DNA of 64,000 bases from Streptomyces sp. DT2A-34. Lineage in GTDB: Bacteria; Actinomycetota; Actinomycetes; Streptomycetales; Streptomycetaceae. Positions 41,798-55,239 of this stretch are shown here, piece by piece. The notes under the pieces are model-generated. The model saw only the letters and a list, made by a program, of their open reading frames with translations, did no database searches and was not told where the DNA came from. The stretch covers positions 8,412,001 through 8,476,000 of the forward strand of contig NZ_JASTWJ010000001.1 in NCBI RefSeq assembly GCF_030499515.1, given 5' to 3'. Position 1 is the first letter of the stretch. Each line of letters opens with the position of its first letter. Made by a program: the position numbers and the translations under genes.

Positions 41798-42904
41798 ATG
41801 TCAGAGGTGTACGCCACCCGCCGATCCCGGCTGAGGGACCGCTGCCAGGCCAGCGGCAGCGCCACCGCGCTGATCTCCCGCCCCGCCAACGTCCGCTACC
41901 TCGCGGGCGCCGCCCCACAGGGCTCCGTGCTGCTCCTCGGCAAGACCGAAGACCTGCTCGTGTGTGCCGAACCGCTCGACGACCGCCCCACCGAGGGCCG
42001 CCCCGACGAGGCGCTGCGGATCCACACCCTCCCCGGCGCCGGCGGCGACCCCGCCGTCGCCGCGGCCGACCTCGCGGCAGCGCAGGGCGGGGTCTGTCTC
42101 GCCGTGGAGGAACACCACCTGACCGTGGCCCGCCACCGGGCCATCCGCTCGGTCGTCCCGCGACTGCGCCTCGCCGACCTCGGCGGGGCCGTGGAGCAGC
42201 TCCGGGTGGTCAAGGACGAGGAGGAGATCTCCTGCCTCAGGATCGGCGCCGAGATCGCCGACCAGGCACTCGGGGAGCTGCTCGAATCCATCCTCGTCGG
42301 CCGCACCGAACGCCACCTCGCCCTGGAACTCGAACGGCGCCTGGTCGATCACGGCGCCGACGGCCCTGCCTTCCCGACCTCGGTCGCCACCGGCCCGAAC
42401 GCCGGCCGACGCGCCCACCGGCCCACCGACCGCCGTGTCGAGGAGGGCGACTTCCTCTCCGTCTGCCTGGGGGCCACGTACCGCGGCTACCGGTGCGAGA
42501 TCGGCCGTACCTTCGTCATCGGTACGTCCCCCGCCGACTGGCAGATCGAGTTGTACGACCTCGTCTTCGCCGCCCAGCGCGCCGGACGGGAGTCGCTGGT
42601 ACCCGGCGCCGCGTACCGCGACGTGGACCGCGCGGCACGTCAGGTACTGGACTCCGCGGGGTACGGGCAGGGCCTTCCGGCACTGACGGGGCACGGCGTG
42701 GGACTCGAAATCGACGAGGACCCGCAGTTGGCTCCCGCGGCCATGGGTAAACTGGACGCTTGCGTGCCGGTCACCGTCGAACCGGGGGTCCACCTCCCGG
42801 GCCGGGGCGGCGTCCGGATCGATGACACGCTCGTCGTCCGCCCCGAGGCGGACGGCGGACCCGAGCTACTCACCATCACGACCAAGGAGCTGCTCGCCCT
42901 CTAG
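41798..42904 (+). CDS. Divergent M24 (Xaa-Pro aminopeptidase-like) protein with altered metal ligands
   Basis: A 368-residue pita-bread fold protein. The N-terminal creatinase-like domain contains ALISRPANVRYLAGAAPQGS, and the C-terminal M24 domain runs from about residue 145. The His in LTGHGVGLEIDEDP and the Glu in VTVEPGVHLPG are kept. The usual first two Asp ligands (D-x10-D) align with Cys and Glu in CLGATYRGYRCEIGRT, and the final Glu with Asp in GVRIDDTLVV. Metal binding may therefore be altered or lost. The start at 41798 gives the family-like N terminus but has no close ribosome binding site; a TACGCT hexamer eight bases upstream suggests a leaderless mRNA. It lies just before efp. 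Confidence 0.85.
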   Translation: MSEVYATRRSRLRDRCQASGSATALISRPANVRYLAGAAPQGSVLLLGKTEDLLVCAEPLDDRPTEGRPDEALRIHTLPGAGGDPAVAAADLAAAQGGVCLAVEEHHLTVARHRAIRSVVPRLRLADLGGAVEQLRVVKDEEEISCLRIGAEIADQALGELLESILVGRTERHLALELERRLVDHGADGPAFPTSVATGPNAGRRAHRPTDRRVEEGDFLSVCLGATYRGYRCEIGRTFVIGTSPADWQIELYDLVFAAQRAGRESLVPGAAYRDVDRAARQVLDSAGYGQGLPALTGHGVGLEIDEDPQLAPAAMGKLDACVPVTVEPGVHLPGRGGVRIDDTLVVRPEADGGPELLTITTKELLAL

Positions 42905-42955
42905 GAAGGTGCGTGCGCCGGGGTCGTCCACGTCAGTCCAGGAGATTCCGCAACC

Positions 42956-43522
42956 GTGGCTTCCACGAACGACCTCAAGAACGGCCTGGTGCTCAAGCTC
43001 GAAGGCGGCCAGCTCTGGTCCGTCGTCGAGTTCCAGCACGTCAAGCCCGGCAAGGGCCCGGCCTTCGTGCGCACCAAGCTCAAGAACGTGCTCTCCGGGA
43101 AGGTCGTCGACAAGACCTTCAACGCCGGCGTGAAGGTCGAGACGGCCACCGTCGACAAGCGCGACATGCAGTTCTCCTACATGGACGGCGACTACTTCGT
43201 CTTCATGGACATGGAGACCTACGACCAGCTCATGGTCGACCGCAAGGCCGTCGGCGACGCCGCCAACTTCCTGATCGAGGGCTTCACCGCCACCGTCGCG
43301 CAGCACGAGGGCGAGGTGCTCTTCGTGGAGCTGCCGGCCGCCGTCGAGCTCGTCATCCAGGAGACCGAGCCGGGCGTCCAGGGCGACCGCTCCACCGGCG
43401 GCACCAAGCCCGCCATCCTGGAGACCGGCCACCAGATCCAGGTCCCGCTCTTCATCACCACCGGTGAGAAGATCAAGGTCGACACCCGCACGAGCGACTA
43501 CCTCGGCCGGGTGAACAGCTAA
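42956..43522 (+). CDS. efp: Translation elongation factor P
   Basis: A 188-residue factor that rescues ribosomes stalled at polyproline. It starts [20 protein letters not shown], and the domain I loop that reaches the peptidyl-transferase centre is [17 protein letters not shown]. Two OB domains follow ([32 protein letters not shown]). No modification enzyme for the loop is seen nearby. The GTG at 42956 follows AGGAG. nusB starts two bases after its stop. Confidence 0.97.
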   Translation: MASTNDLKNGLVLKLEGGQLWSVVEFQHVKPGKGPAFVRTKLKNVLSGKVVDKTFNAGVKVETATVDKRDMQFSYMDGDYFVFMDMETYDQLMVDRKAVGDAANFLIEGFTATVAQHEGEVLFVELPAAVELVIQETEPGVQGDRSTGGTKPAILETGHQIQVPLFITTGEKIKVDTRTSDYLGRVNS

Positions 43523-43524
43523 CC

Positions 43525-43959
43525 GTGGCTGCCCGCAACACGGCCCGCAAGCGCGCCTTCCAGATCCTCTTCGAGGCCGACCAGCGCGGGGTCGACGTCC
43601 TGACGGTCCTCGCGGACTGGATCCGGCTCTCCCGGGCCGACACCCGGCAGCCGCCGGTGAGCGAGTACACGATGCAGCTGGTCGAGGGCTATGCGCAGCA
43701 CATCCAGCGCATCGACGAGCTGATCGCGCAGTACTCCGTCGGCTGGACGCTCGACCGCATGCCGGTCGTGGACCGCAACATCCTGCGCCTCGGCGGATAC
43801 GAGCTGATCTGGGTCGACGAGACCCCGGACGCGGTCGTACTCGACGAGATGGTGCAGCTGGCGAAGGAGTTCTCCACGGACGAGTCGCCCTCGTTCGTCA
43901 ACGGGCTGCTCGGCCGGCTCAAGGACCTGAAGCCCTCACTGCGCCGCGACGAGGCGTAA
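43525..43959 (+). CDS. nusB: Transcription antitermination factor NusB
   Basis: A 144-residue all-helical RNA-binding protein that, with S10, loads the antitermination complex on rRNA boxA. Signatures are ARNTARKRAFQILFEAD, MPVVDRNILRLGGYELIW and VVLDEMVQLAKEFSTDESPSFVNGLLG. The GTG at 43525 comes two bases after efp. A perfect 17-base hairpin follows its stop. The efp-nusB-bldD-pyrR order matches S. coelicolor as I recall it. Confidence 0.95.
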   Translation: MAARNTARKRAFQILFEADQRGVDVLTVLADWIRLSRADTRQPPVSEYTMQLVEGYAQHIQRIDELIAQYSVGWTLDRMPVVDRNILRLGGYELIWVDETPDAVVLDEMVQLAKEFSTDESPSFVNGLLGRLKDLKPSLRRDEA

Positions 43960-43970
43960 GCAGGGAAATC

Positions 43971-44010
43971 GCCGGAGGGCCCGCAGCATCACCGCTGCGG
44001 GCCCTCCGGC
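43971..44010 (+). terminator. Perfect 17-bp terminator hairpin after nusB
   Basis: The arms 43971-43987 and 43994-44010 are perfectly complementary (GCCGGAGGGCCCGCAGC) with a six-base loop. It begins 11 bases after the nusB stop. Confidence 0.85.
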
Positions 44011-44049
44011 ATTCCCCCGTACGACTACGCACCGCCAGGCCCTCACAAG

Positions 44050-44095
44050 GCCGCCGGGGTGGCCGGAACCGTAAAGTTCCGGCCACCCCGGCGGC
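44050..44095 (-). terminator. Perfect 20-bp terminator hairpin facing bldD
   Basis: The arms 44050-44069 and 44076-44095 are perfectly complementary, with a six-base loop. It lies 35 bases beyond the bldD stop on the minus strand. With the nusB hairpin it forms a double barrier between convergent operons. Confidence 0.85.
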
Positions 44096-44130
44096 ACGTT
44101 TCTGCTGACTGGGTCGAACCCGTGGAGCGC

Positions 44131-44634
44131 TCAGCTCTCCTCGGCGTGGGAGACCGCGCGGCGCGCGTCCGCGTCCAGCACACCCCAGCTGATCAGCTGC
44201 TCCGTGAGGACCGAGGGGGACTGGTCGTAGATGACGGCGAGTGTGCGCAGGTCGTCCTGGCGGATCGAGAGCACCTTGCCGTTGTAGTCACCGCGCTGCG
44301 ACTGGATGGTCGCCGCATAGCGCTGCAGGGGGCCCGCCTTCTCGGCCGGCACGTGGGCCAGCCGCTCCAGGTCCAGGACCAGCTTCGGCGGCGGCTCGGC
44401 GGCCCCGCCCGGCGTGGTGCCCGGCAGCAGCTCCTGCACCGGAACGCCGTAGAAATCCGCCAGCTCCGCGAGGCGCTGCACGGTCACGGCGCGGTCGCCG
44501 CGCTCGTACGAACCGACCACGACGGCCTTCCAGCGTCCCTGGGACTTCTCCTCGACACCGTGGAGGGAAAGGCCCTGCTGGGTGCGGATGGCCCGGAGCT
44601 TGGCCCCGAGCTGTTTGGCGTATTCGCTGGACAT
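44131..44634 (-). CDS. bldD: Developmental master regulator BldD (c-di-GMP-responsive repressor)
   Basis: A 167-residue protein, exactly the known BldD length. The N-terminal XRE-type helix-turn-helix spans about residues 5-70 (LGAKLRAIRTQQGLSLHGVEEKS...GSYERGDRAVTVQRLAEL). The C-terminal domain carries the c-di-GMP signature RGD-x8-RQDD at Arg114-Asp116 and Arg125-Asp128. BldD dimerises around a c-di-GMP tetramer and represses sporulation genes during vegetative growth. The ATG at 44634 gives the known N terminus MSSEYAKQLG; the 22-codon upstream extension is not conserved. It is divergent from pyrR and probably autoregulated through the boxes upstream. Confidence 0.97.
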   Translation of the reverse strand: MSSEYAKQLGAKLRAIRTQQGLSLHGVEEKSQGRWKAVVVGSYERGDRAVTVQRLAELADFYGVPVQELLPGTTPGGAAEPPPKLVLDLERLAHVPAEKAGPLQRYAATIQSQRGDYNGKVLSIRQDDLRTLAVIYDQSPSVLTEQLISWGVLDADARRAVSHAEES

Positions 44635-44691
44635 ATAGCTCCCCGGACACTGTGTCGACGCGGCTGGCTTGGGTTCCATGCCGCGCGGTTG

Positions 44692-44721
44692 GTAACTCAC
44701 TGTGAGGTTACGCAGCGTTAC
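44692..44721 (-). promoter_or_regulatory. Two abutting BldD operator boxes in front of bldD
   Basis: The site GTTACGCAGCGTTAC at 44707-44721 matches the published BldD consensus nTnACnCWGnGTnAn at every fixed position, on both strands. The adjoining site GTAACTCACTGTGAG at 44692-44706 matches except at one position. They lie 58-87 bases upstream of the bldD start codon, where BldD is known to repress its own promoter. Spacing is zero, so two dimers would sit side by side. Confidence 0.8.
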
Positions 44722-44841
44722 TCTGGCGCGTCAAGCCGAATGGTCCACACCGACGCTTCCGTGCTATCGGTGGCCGATTGGGCCAAGTGGGTGAACGGGG
44801 GTGCCTCCCCGGCCTGCTACGATGGATGGCGCAAACCAGAC

Positions 44842-45458
<617 letters not shown>

Positions 45459-45536
45459 CAAGCCGGCGGGGACGCCACTCTTCGGCATGCCCGCACTTGC
45501 CCGTAATCTCCCGAACTTCCTTACGGAGCCTGACAG

Positions 45537-46532
45537 ATGCAGCGTCATCTCATCTCGGCCGCCGACCTCACCCGCGACGACGCCGTCCTGATCCTCGACA
45601 CCGCCGAGGAGATGGCCCGGGTCGCCGACCGGCCGATCAAGAAGCTGCCGACCCTGCGCGGCCGCACGATCGTCAACCTCTTCTTCGAGGACTCCACGCG
45701 CACGCGTATCTCCTTCGAGGCCGCCGAGAAGCGACTGTCCGCGGACGTGATCAACTTCTCCGCCAAGGGGTCGAGCGTGTCCAAGGGCGAGTCCCTGAAG
45801 GACACCGCCCAGACCCTGGAGGCCATGGGCGTCGACGCCGTCGTGATCCGGCACGGCGCCTCCGGAGCGCCGTACCGCCTCGCCAACTCCGGCTGGATCG
45901 ACGCGGCCGTCATCAACGCCGGCGACGGCACCCACCAGCACCCCACCCAGGCCCTGTTGGACGCCTTCACCATGCGCCGCCGGCTCGTCGGCCGGGACGC
46001 CGGGCTCGGCCAGGACCTCGCCGGCAAGCGCATCACGATCGTCGGCGACATCCTGCACAGCCGGGTCGCCCGCTCCAACGTCGACCTGCTGCACACCCTC
46101 GGCGCCGAGGTCACCCTCGTCGCCCCGCCGACCCTGGTGCCGGTCGGCGTCGAGACCTGGCCCTGCGAGGTGTCGTACGACCTCGACAGCACCCTGGCGA
46201 AGACCGACGCGGTGATGATGCTGCGCGTGCAGCGCGAGCGCATGAACGCCGCCTTCTTCCCGACCGAGCGCGAGTACTCGCGGCGCTACGGCCTGGACGG
46301 CGAGCGCATGGCGAAGATGCCCGAGCACGCCATCGTGATGCACCCCGGCCCGATGGTCCGCGGCATGGAGATCACCGCCGAGGTCGCCGACTCCGAGCGC
46401 TGCACCGTCGTCGAGCAGGTCGCAAACGGAGTGTCCATCCGGATGGCCGTTCTGTACCTGCTGCTCGGCGGCGCGGTGGTCGATTCCAAGAACGTGCCCG
46501 CCGTCACTCACACCCGTACCGAGGAGAAGTAA
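45537..46532 (+). CDS. pyrB: Aspartate carbamoyltransferase catalytic subunit
   Basis: A 331-residue enzyme joining carbamoyl phosphate and aspartate, the committed step to pyrimidines. The carbamoyl-phosphate motif is [11 protein letters not shown], with [13 protein letters not shown] and the aspartate-side [11 protein letters not shown]. No pyrI regulatory gene follows, as usual in actinobacteria. pyrC starts five bases after the stop. The ATG at 45537 starts the family-like [16 protein letters not shown]. Confidence 0.96.
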   Translation: MQRHLISAADLTRDDAVLILDTAEEMARVADRPIKKLPTLRGRTIVNLFFEDSTRTRISFEAAEKRLSADVINFSAKGSSVSKGESLKDTAQTLEAMGVDAVVIRHGASGAPYRLANSGWIDAAVINAGDGTHQHPTQALLDAFTMRRRLVGRDAGLGQDLAGKRITIVGDILHSRVARSNVDLLHTLGAEVTLVAPPTLVPVGVETWPCEVSYDLDSTLAKTDAVMMLRVQRERMNAAFFPTEREYSRRYGLDGERMAKMPEHAIVMHPGPMVRGMEITAEVADSERCTVVEQVANGVSIRMAVLYLLLGGAVVDSKNVPAVTHTRTEEK

Positions 46533-46537
46533 GACAG

Positions 46538-47824
46538 ATGAGCAAGATCCTGATCCGTGGTGCGAAGGTGCTCGGCGGCGAGCCGCAGGACGTGCTGATC
46601 GACGGGGCCGTCATCGAGGCGGTCGGTACGGGGCTCTCGGACGAGGGCGCCCAGGTCGTCGAGGCGGCCGGCAAGGTGCTGCTGCCGGGGCTGGTCGACC
46701 TGCACACCCACCTGCGTGAGCCGGGCCGCGAGGACTCCGAGACGGTCCTCACCGGCACGCGCGCGGCGGCCTCCGGTGGTTACACGGCCGTGTTCGCCAT
46801 GGCCAACACCTTCCCGGTCGCCGACACCGCCGGTGTGGTCGAGCAGGTCTACCGGCTCGGCCAGGAGCACGGTTACTGCGATGTGCAGCCCATCGGCGCC
46901 GTGACCGTCGGCCTGGAGGGCAGGAAGCTCGCCGAACTGGGGGCCATGCACGAGTCGGCTGCCGGGGTCACCGTCTTCTCCGACGACGGCAAGTGCGTCC
47001 ACGACGCCGTGATCATGCGGCGGGCGCTGGAGTACGTGAAGGCCTTCGGCGGTGTCGTGGCCCAGCACGCGCAGGAGCCGCGGCTGACCGAGGGCGCCGA
47101 GATGAACGAGGGTGTCGTCTCCGCCGAGCTGGGGCTGGGCGGCTGGCCGGCGGTGGCCGAAGAATCGATCATCGCCCGGGATGTCCTGCTCGCCGAGCAC
47201 GTCGGCTCCCGCGTCCACATCTGCCACCTGTCGACCGCCGGGTCCGTCGAGATCGTCCGCTGGGCCAAGTCCCGCGGCATCGACGTCACCGCCGAGGTCA
47301 CTCCGCACCACCTGCTCCTGACGGACGAGCTGGTGCGGACGTACAACCCGGTCTACAAGGTGAACCCGCCGCTGCGCACCGAGCGTGACGTGCTGGCGCT
47401 GCGCGAGGCGCTCGCCGATGGCACGATCGACATCGTCGCCACCGACCACGCCCCGCACCCGCACGAGGACAAGGACTGCGAGTGGGCCGCGGCCGCCATG
47501 GGCATGGTCGGCCTGGAGACCGCGTTGTCAGTGGTGCAGGAGACCATGGTGGACACCGGGCTCCTCACCTGGGCCGGGGTCGCCGAGCGCATGTCCTTCA
47601 AGCCCGCGCAGATCGGGCAGGCGAAGGGGCACGGCCGTCCCGTCTCGGCTGGTGAGCCCGCCAACCTCACGCTCGTCGACACGGAATACCGTGGGTCCGT
47701 GGACCCCGCGGGCTTCGCCTCGCGCAGCCGCAACACTCCGTACGAGGGGCGTGAGCTGCCGGGCCGTGTGACGCACACGTGGCTCCGGGGCAAGGCCACG
47801 CTCGTCGACGGGAAGCTCACGTGA
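46538..47824 (+). CDS. pyrC: Dihydroorotase (class I)
   Basis: A 428-residue amidohydrolase that closes carbamoyl aspartate to dihydroorotate. The metal motif is DLHTHLREPG; further ligands lie in VVAQHAQEP, HICHLSTAGSVE and VATDHAPHPHEDKDCEW. The ATG at 46538 follows GAGGAGAAG at the end of pyrB. Its stop overlaps the GTG of the membrane protein gene. Confidence 0.96.
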   Translation: MSKILIRGAKVLGGEPQDVLIDGAVIEAVGTGLSDEGAQVVEAAGKVLLPGLVDLHTHLREPGREDSETVLTGTRAAASGGYTAVFAMANTFPVADTAGVVEQVYRLGQEHGYCDVQPIGAVTVGLEGRKLAELGAMHESAAGVTVFSDDGKCVHDAVIMRRALEYVKAFGGVVAQHAQEPRLTEGAEMNEGVVSAELGLGGWPAVAEESIIARDVLLAEHVGSRVHICHLSTAGSVEIVRWAKSRGIDVTAEVTPHHLLLTDELVRTYNPVYKVNPPLRTERDVLALREALADGTIDIVATDHAPHPHEDKDCEWAAAAMGMVGLETALSVVQETMVDTGLLTWAGVAERMSFKPAQIGQAKGHGRPVSAGEPANLTLVDTEYRGSVDPAGFASRSRNTPYEGRELPGRVTHTWLRGKATLVDGKLT

Positions 47825-48408
47825 CACCTGCAACACTGCTCGCAGCCGGAACCGGGCTCGCGGCCGAACAGAAGTCGGCCGAAGTGACCGACTGGGCCGC
47901 CCGCGTCGGCTGGGTCGTCGGACTCGTCCTCTTCGTCGCGCTCGTCTACTGGCTGATGCGCGAGGGCTGGAAGTGGCGCGGCACGCTCCAGGGCGACCTG
48001 CCGGAGCTGCCCAGCGCGCCGGACGACCCCGGCCCGGCCAGACTGAGCATGAGCGGCCGCTACCACGGCTCGACCACCGCCGGTCAGTGGCTGGACCGCA
48101 TCGTGGCGCACGGCCTGGGCACCCGCAGCCGGGTCGAGCTCACGCTGACGGACGCGGGACTGGACGTCGTACGCCCCGGGGCGGCCGACTTCTTCGTCCC
48201 GGCCGCACAGCTGCGTGAGGCCCGGCTCGACAAGGGCATCGCCGGCAAGGTCCTGACCGAGGGAGGTCTGCTGGTCGTGACGTGGGCGCACGGCGATCGG
48301 CTGATCGACTCCGGGTTCCGTTCGGACCACGCGGCCGAGCACAACGAGTGGGTCGACCTCATTAACTCCATGATCAACACCAACAGCACGGAAGGCGCCG
48401 AACGATGA
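47821..48408 (+). CDS. PH-like-domain single-span membrane protein in the pyr operon
   Basis: A 195-residue protein: a short N-terminal segment, one membrane helix ([16 protein letters not shown]), then a soluble domain of about 130 residues ([73 protein letters not shown]). The strand-rich pattern resembles bacterial PH-like domains. It overlaps pyrC (GTGA) and carA (ATGA) by four bases each, so it is translated with the pathway enzymes, yet no catalytic motif for pyrimidine synthesis is visible. This position is conserved in actinobacteria. The function is unknown. Confidence 0.82.
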   Translation: MTPATLLAAGTGLAAEQKSAEVTDWAARVGWVVGLVLFVALVYWLMREGWKWRGTLQGDLPELPSAPDDPGPARLSMSGRYHGSTTAGQWLDRIVAHGLGTRSRVELTLTDAGLDVVRPGAADFFVPAAQLREARLDKGIAGKVLTEGGLLVVTWAHGDRLIDSGFRSDHAAEHNEWVDLINSMINTNSTEGAER

Positions 48409-49554
48409 CGACCTCCATCCAGGGGACCGCCTCGCAGAGGCACAAGGCGGCTCCCGCCGTACTCGTCCTGGAGGACGGCCGCACCTTCCGCGGCCGCGCC
48501 TACGGGGCCGTGGGGGTGACCTTCGGCGAGGCCGTGTTCTCCACCGGCATGACCGGCTACCAGGAGACCCTCACCGACCCGTCGTACCACCGCCAGGTCG
48601 TCGTGATGACCGCCCCGCACGTCGGCAACACCGGCGTGAACGACGAGGACCCGGAGAGCAAGCAGATCTGGGTCGCCGGGTACGTCGTGCGCGACCCCGC
48701 GCGCGTGCCGTCCAACTGGCGCTCCCGGCGCTCGCTGGACGACGAGCTGCGCGCACAGGGCGTCGTCGGCATCTCCGGCATCGACACGCGCGCGTTGACG
48801 CGCCACCTGCGTGAGCGCGGCGCCATGCGCGTCGGCATCTTCTCCGGCAACGCGCTGCCCGACGAGGGCACCATGCTCGCCGAGGTGCGCCAGGCCCCCG
48901 AGATGAAGGGCGCCGACCTCTCCGCCGAGGTCGCCACGAAGGAGGCGTACGTCGTCCCGGCGATCGGCGAGAAGAAGTTCACCGTCGCCGCCGTCGACCT
49001 GGGAATCAAGGGCATGACCCCGCACCGGATGGCCGAGCGCGGCATCGAGGTGCACGTCCTGCCCGCCACGGCGAGCGTCGAGGACGTCTACGCCGTGAAC
49101 CCGGACGGCGTGTTCTTCTCCAACGGCCCCGGCGACCCGGCCACCGCCGACCACCCGGTCTCCGTCATGCAGGCGGTCCTGGAGCGCGGCACCCCGCTCT
49201 TCGGCATCTGCTTCGGCAACCAGATCCTGGGGCGGGCGCTGGGCTTCGGCACGTACAAGCTCAAGTACGGCCACCGGGGCATCAACCAGCCCGTGCAGGA
49301 CCGCACGACCGGCAAGGTCGAGGTCACCGCGCACAATCACGGCTTCGCCGTCGACGCCCCGACCGACAAGGTGTCCGACACCCCCTTCGGCCGCGCCGAG
49401 GTCTCCCACGTCTGCCTCAACGACAACGTGGTGGAGGGGCTCCAGCTCCTCGACCGGCCGGCCTTCAGCGTCCAGTACCACCCCGAAGCGGCAGCGGGCC
49501 CGCACGACGCCGCCTACCTGTTCGACCGCTTCGTATCCCTGATGGAGGGCCAGC

Positions 49555-49562
<8 letters not shown>
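48405..49562 (+). CDS. carA: Carbamoyl-phosphate synthase small (glutaminase) subunit
   Basis: A 385-residue subunit that hydrolyses glutamine and passes ammonia to CarB. The N-terminal CPSase domain has [17 protein letters not shown]; the C-terminal class I amidotransferase has the nucleophile in [14 protein letters not shown] and the His/Glu pair in [11 protein letters not shown]. The ATG at 48405 overlaps the previous stop, and its end overlaps carB by eight bases. The product serves both pyrimidine and arginine synthesis. Confidence 0.96.
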
Positions 49563-52863
<3,301 letters not shown>

Positions 52864-52871
52864 CAGCCGAC

Positions 52872-52901
52872 GAGGGGGACACCGGAAACGGTGTCCCCCT
52901 C
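52872..52901 (+). terminator. 13-bp hairpin with GAAA loop between carB and pyrD
   Basis: GAGGGGGACACCG (52872-52884) pairs perfectly with 52889-52901 around the stable tetraloop GAAA, and CTT follows. It starts eight bases after carB and lies 38 bases before pyrD, so it may work as a partial terminator inside the operon. Confidence 0.7.
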
Positions 52902-52938
52902 TTCATGAGGCGCACCGAGGCTTCAAGAGGACACCGAC

Positions 52939-54054
52939 ATGTACAAGCTTTTCTTCCGTCTGGTTTTCAAACGGATGGACCCGGAGCAGGCCCACTACCT
53001 GGCGTTCCGTTGGATCCGACTCGCCGTCAGGATCCCCGTGCTGCGCACCTTCGTCGCTGCCGCTCTCGCCCCCCGCTACAAGGAGCTCCGCACCGAGGCC
53101 TTCGGCCTGCGCATGCACGGTCCCTTCGGACTTGCCGCAGGCTTCGACAAGAACGCGATCGCCATCGACGGCATGTCGATGCTGGGCTTCGACCATGTCG
53201 AGATCGGCACAGTGACGGGGGAGGCCCAGCCGGGCAACCCCAAGAAGCGGCTGTTCCGGCTGGTTCAGGACCGGGCGCTGATCAACCGCATGGGCTTCAA
53301 CAACGAGGGCTCGCTGGCCGTCGCCGCGCGCCTGGCGTCCCGTACGCCCGTCTTCAAGACCGTCGTGGGCGTCAACATCGGCAAGACCAAGGTCGTCCCG
53401 GAGACGGAGGCCGTCGGGGACTACGTGAAGTCGACGGAGCGGCTGGCACCGTACGCCGACTACCTTGTGGTCAATGTCTCCTCGCCGAACACGCCCGGCC
53501 TGCGCAACCTGCAGGCCACCAAGGCGCTGCGCCCGCTGCTGACCGCCGTGCGCGAGGCCGCCGACCGGACGGTCGCGAACCGCCGCGTTCCGCTCCTGGT
53601 GAAGATCGCGCCCGACCTCGCCGACGAGGACGTCGACGCGGTCGCCGACCTGGCCGTCGAGCTGGGTCTGGACGGGATCATCGCCACGAACACCACCATC
53701 GCGCGCGAGGGGCTCGGTTTGAAATCCGAATCCTCTCTGGTGAAGGAGACCGGCGGACTCTCCGGCGCGCCCCTGAAGGCACGCTCCCTGGAGGTGCTGC
53801 GGCGCCTGTACGCGCGCGTGGGCGACCGGATCACCCTCGTGGGCGTCGGAGGCATCGAGAACGCCGAGGACGCCTGGCAGCGGATCCTGGCGGGCGCCAC
53901 GCTGGTCCAGGGATACAGCGCCTTCATCTACGAGGGGCCCTTCTGGGGCCGTGCCATCCACAAGGGGCTGGCCGCGCGCCTGCGTACCAGCCCGTACGCC
54001 ACCCTCGCCGACGCGGTCGGCGCCGACGTCAGGAAGGCCGAGGAAGCCGCATGA
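52939..54054 (+). CDS. pyrD: Dihydroorotate dehydrogenase (quinone), class 2
   Basis: A 371-residue FMN enzyme at the inner membrane that oxidises dihydroorotate to orotate with quinone. The N-terminal amphipathic helix ([20 protein letters not shown]) marks class 2. Core motifs are [29 protein letters not shown], the catalytic Ser region [15 protein letters not shown] and [12 protein letters not shown]. The ATG at 52939 is preceded by AAGAGGACACC. The stop overlaps pyrF by four bases. Confidence 0.96.
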   Translation: MYKLFFRLVFKRMDPEQAHYLAFRWIRLAVRIPVLRTFVAAALAPRYKELRTEAFGLRMHGPFGLAAGFDKNAIAIDGMSMLGFDHVEIGTVTGEAQPGNPKKRLFRLVQDRALINRMGFNNEGSLAVAARLASRTPVFKTVVGVNIGKTKVVPETEAVGDYVKSTERLAPYADYLVVNVSSPNTPGLRNLQATKALRPLLTAVREAADRTVANRRVPLLVKIAPDLADEDVDAVADLAVELGLDGIIATNTTIAREGLGLKSESSLVKETGGLSGAPLKARSLEVLRRLYARVGDRITLVGVGGIENAEDAWQRILAGATLVQGYSAFIYEGPFWGRAIHKGLAARLRTSPYATLADAVGADVRKAEEAA

Positions 54055-54953
54055 CTGCCCACCCGTCGCCCGACCACCACCCCTCAACGAGGCCCTCCGG
54101 GCCGCAGGGTCTTTCTGGAGAACCCTTTGGTGCCCGCCTCCGCCGCGCGATGGACGAGCGCGGCCCGCTGTGCGTCGGCATCGACCCGCACGCGTCCCTG
54201 CTCGCCGAGTGGGGCCTGGACGACGACGTGGCCGGCCTGGAGCGGTTCAGCCGCACCGTCGTCGAGGCGATGGCCGACCGGGTCGCCGTGCTCAAGCCGC
54301 AGAGCGCGTTCTTCGAGCGGTTCGGGTCGCGTGGCATCTCCGTACTGGAGAAGTCGGTGGAGGAGGCGCGTGCGGCCGGTGCGCTGGTCGTGATGGACGC
54401 CAAGCGCGGCGACATCGGCTCGACCATGGCCGCGTACGCCGAGTCCTTCCTCCGGAAGGACTCCCCGCTGTTCTCGGACGCGCTGACGGTCTCGCCGTAT
54501 CTCGGCTACGGGTCGCTGTCGCCGGCGATCGCGCTGGCGCGCGAGAGCGGCACCGGCCTGTTCGTGCTCGCGCTGACCTCGAACCCGGAGGGCGGCGAGG
54601 TCCAGCACGCGATCCGCGGGGACGGCCGTAACGTCGGCGCGACGATGCTCGGGCACCTGGCTGTCGAGAACTCGGGGGAGGACCCCCTGGGTTCCTTCGG
54701 GGCCGTCGTCGGAGCCACGCTCGGCGACCTGTCGACGTACGACCTCGACATCAACGGCCCGCTCCTCGCGCCCGGCATCGGGGCACAGGGAGCCACCCCT
54801 GCCGATCTTCCCCGGGTGTTCGGTGCGGCGGTGCGCAATGTCGTCCCGAACGTCAGCCGGGGCGTGCTGCGGCACGGGCCCGACGTCGTCGCGCTGCGTG
54901 ACGCGGCGTCACGCTTCGCTGACGAGATCCGGGCGGCTGTGGCGGTCGACTGA
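54051..54953 (+). CDS. pyrF: Orotidine 5'-phosphate decarboxylase (type 2)
   Basis: A 300-residue enzyme that makes UMP. It belongs to the longer PyrF type 2 group, with RRAMDERGPLCVGIDPHASL and the catalytic VVMDAKRGDIGSTMAAYAES. Phosphate-side residues lie near LAPGIGAQGATPADLPRVF. Orotate phosphoribosyltransferase (pyrE) is not in the window. The ATG at 54051 has GAGGAAG just upstream and forms the pyrD overlap; the first 25 residues are polar and not part of the fold. Confidence 0.95.
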   Translation: MTAHPSPDHHPSTRPSGPQGLSGEPFGARLRRAMDERGPLCVGIDPHASLLAEWGLDDDVAGLERFSRTVVEAMADRVAVLKPQSAFFERFGSRGISVLEKSVEEARAAGALVVMDAKRGDIGSTMAAYAESFLRKDSPLFSDALTVSPYLGYGSLSPAIALARESGTGLFVLALTSNPEGGEVQHAIRGDGRNVGATMLGHLAVENSGEDPLGSFGAVVGATLGDLSTYDLDINGPLLAPGIGAQGATPADLPRVFGAAVRNVVPNVSRGVLRHGPDVVALRDAASRFADEIRAAVAVD

Positions 54954-55102
54954 CTGCCGTCAGGATCGTTCGAGCCCCTTGCCGAGTCCTCCGATGAGTG
55001 GTTCGGGGGCGGCTTGAGTCTGAATACATCCTCAAATCCGGGGCATTATGTCCTAAATGTCCGGCCTGGCGGAGGCTGACCAGGACTTTTCCTCTGTTCT
55101 CG

Positions 55103-55131
55103 CTGACTCTGGCGGACTTGGCCGCTAGTCT
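55103..55131 (+). promoter_or_regulatory. Candidate vegetative promoter for the sIHF gene
   Basis: CTGACT at 55103-55108 and TAGTCT at 55126-55131 are spaced by 17 bases, fitting HrdB-type -35/-10 hexamers. They lie about 110 bases upstream of the GTG at 55240 in the 286-base gap after pyrF, which holds no gene. No experimental start site is known to me. Confidence 0.35.
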
Positions 55132-55239
55132 CCGACGAGAGTGAACGGGCAAGCGTGTTGCTCGTAGCTCCCCAGGTGTGGGGCGACTAGGTTCCTCACC
55201 GGTCCGTATCCGACAGTCAACATCCGAGGTGACGTAGGC

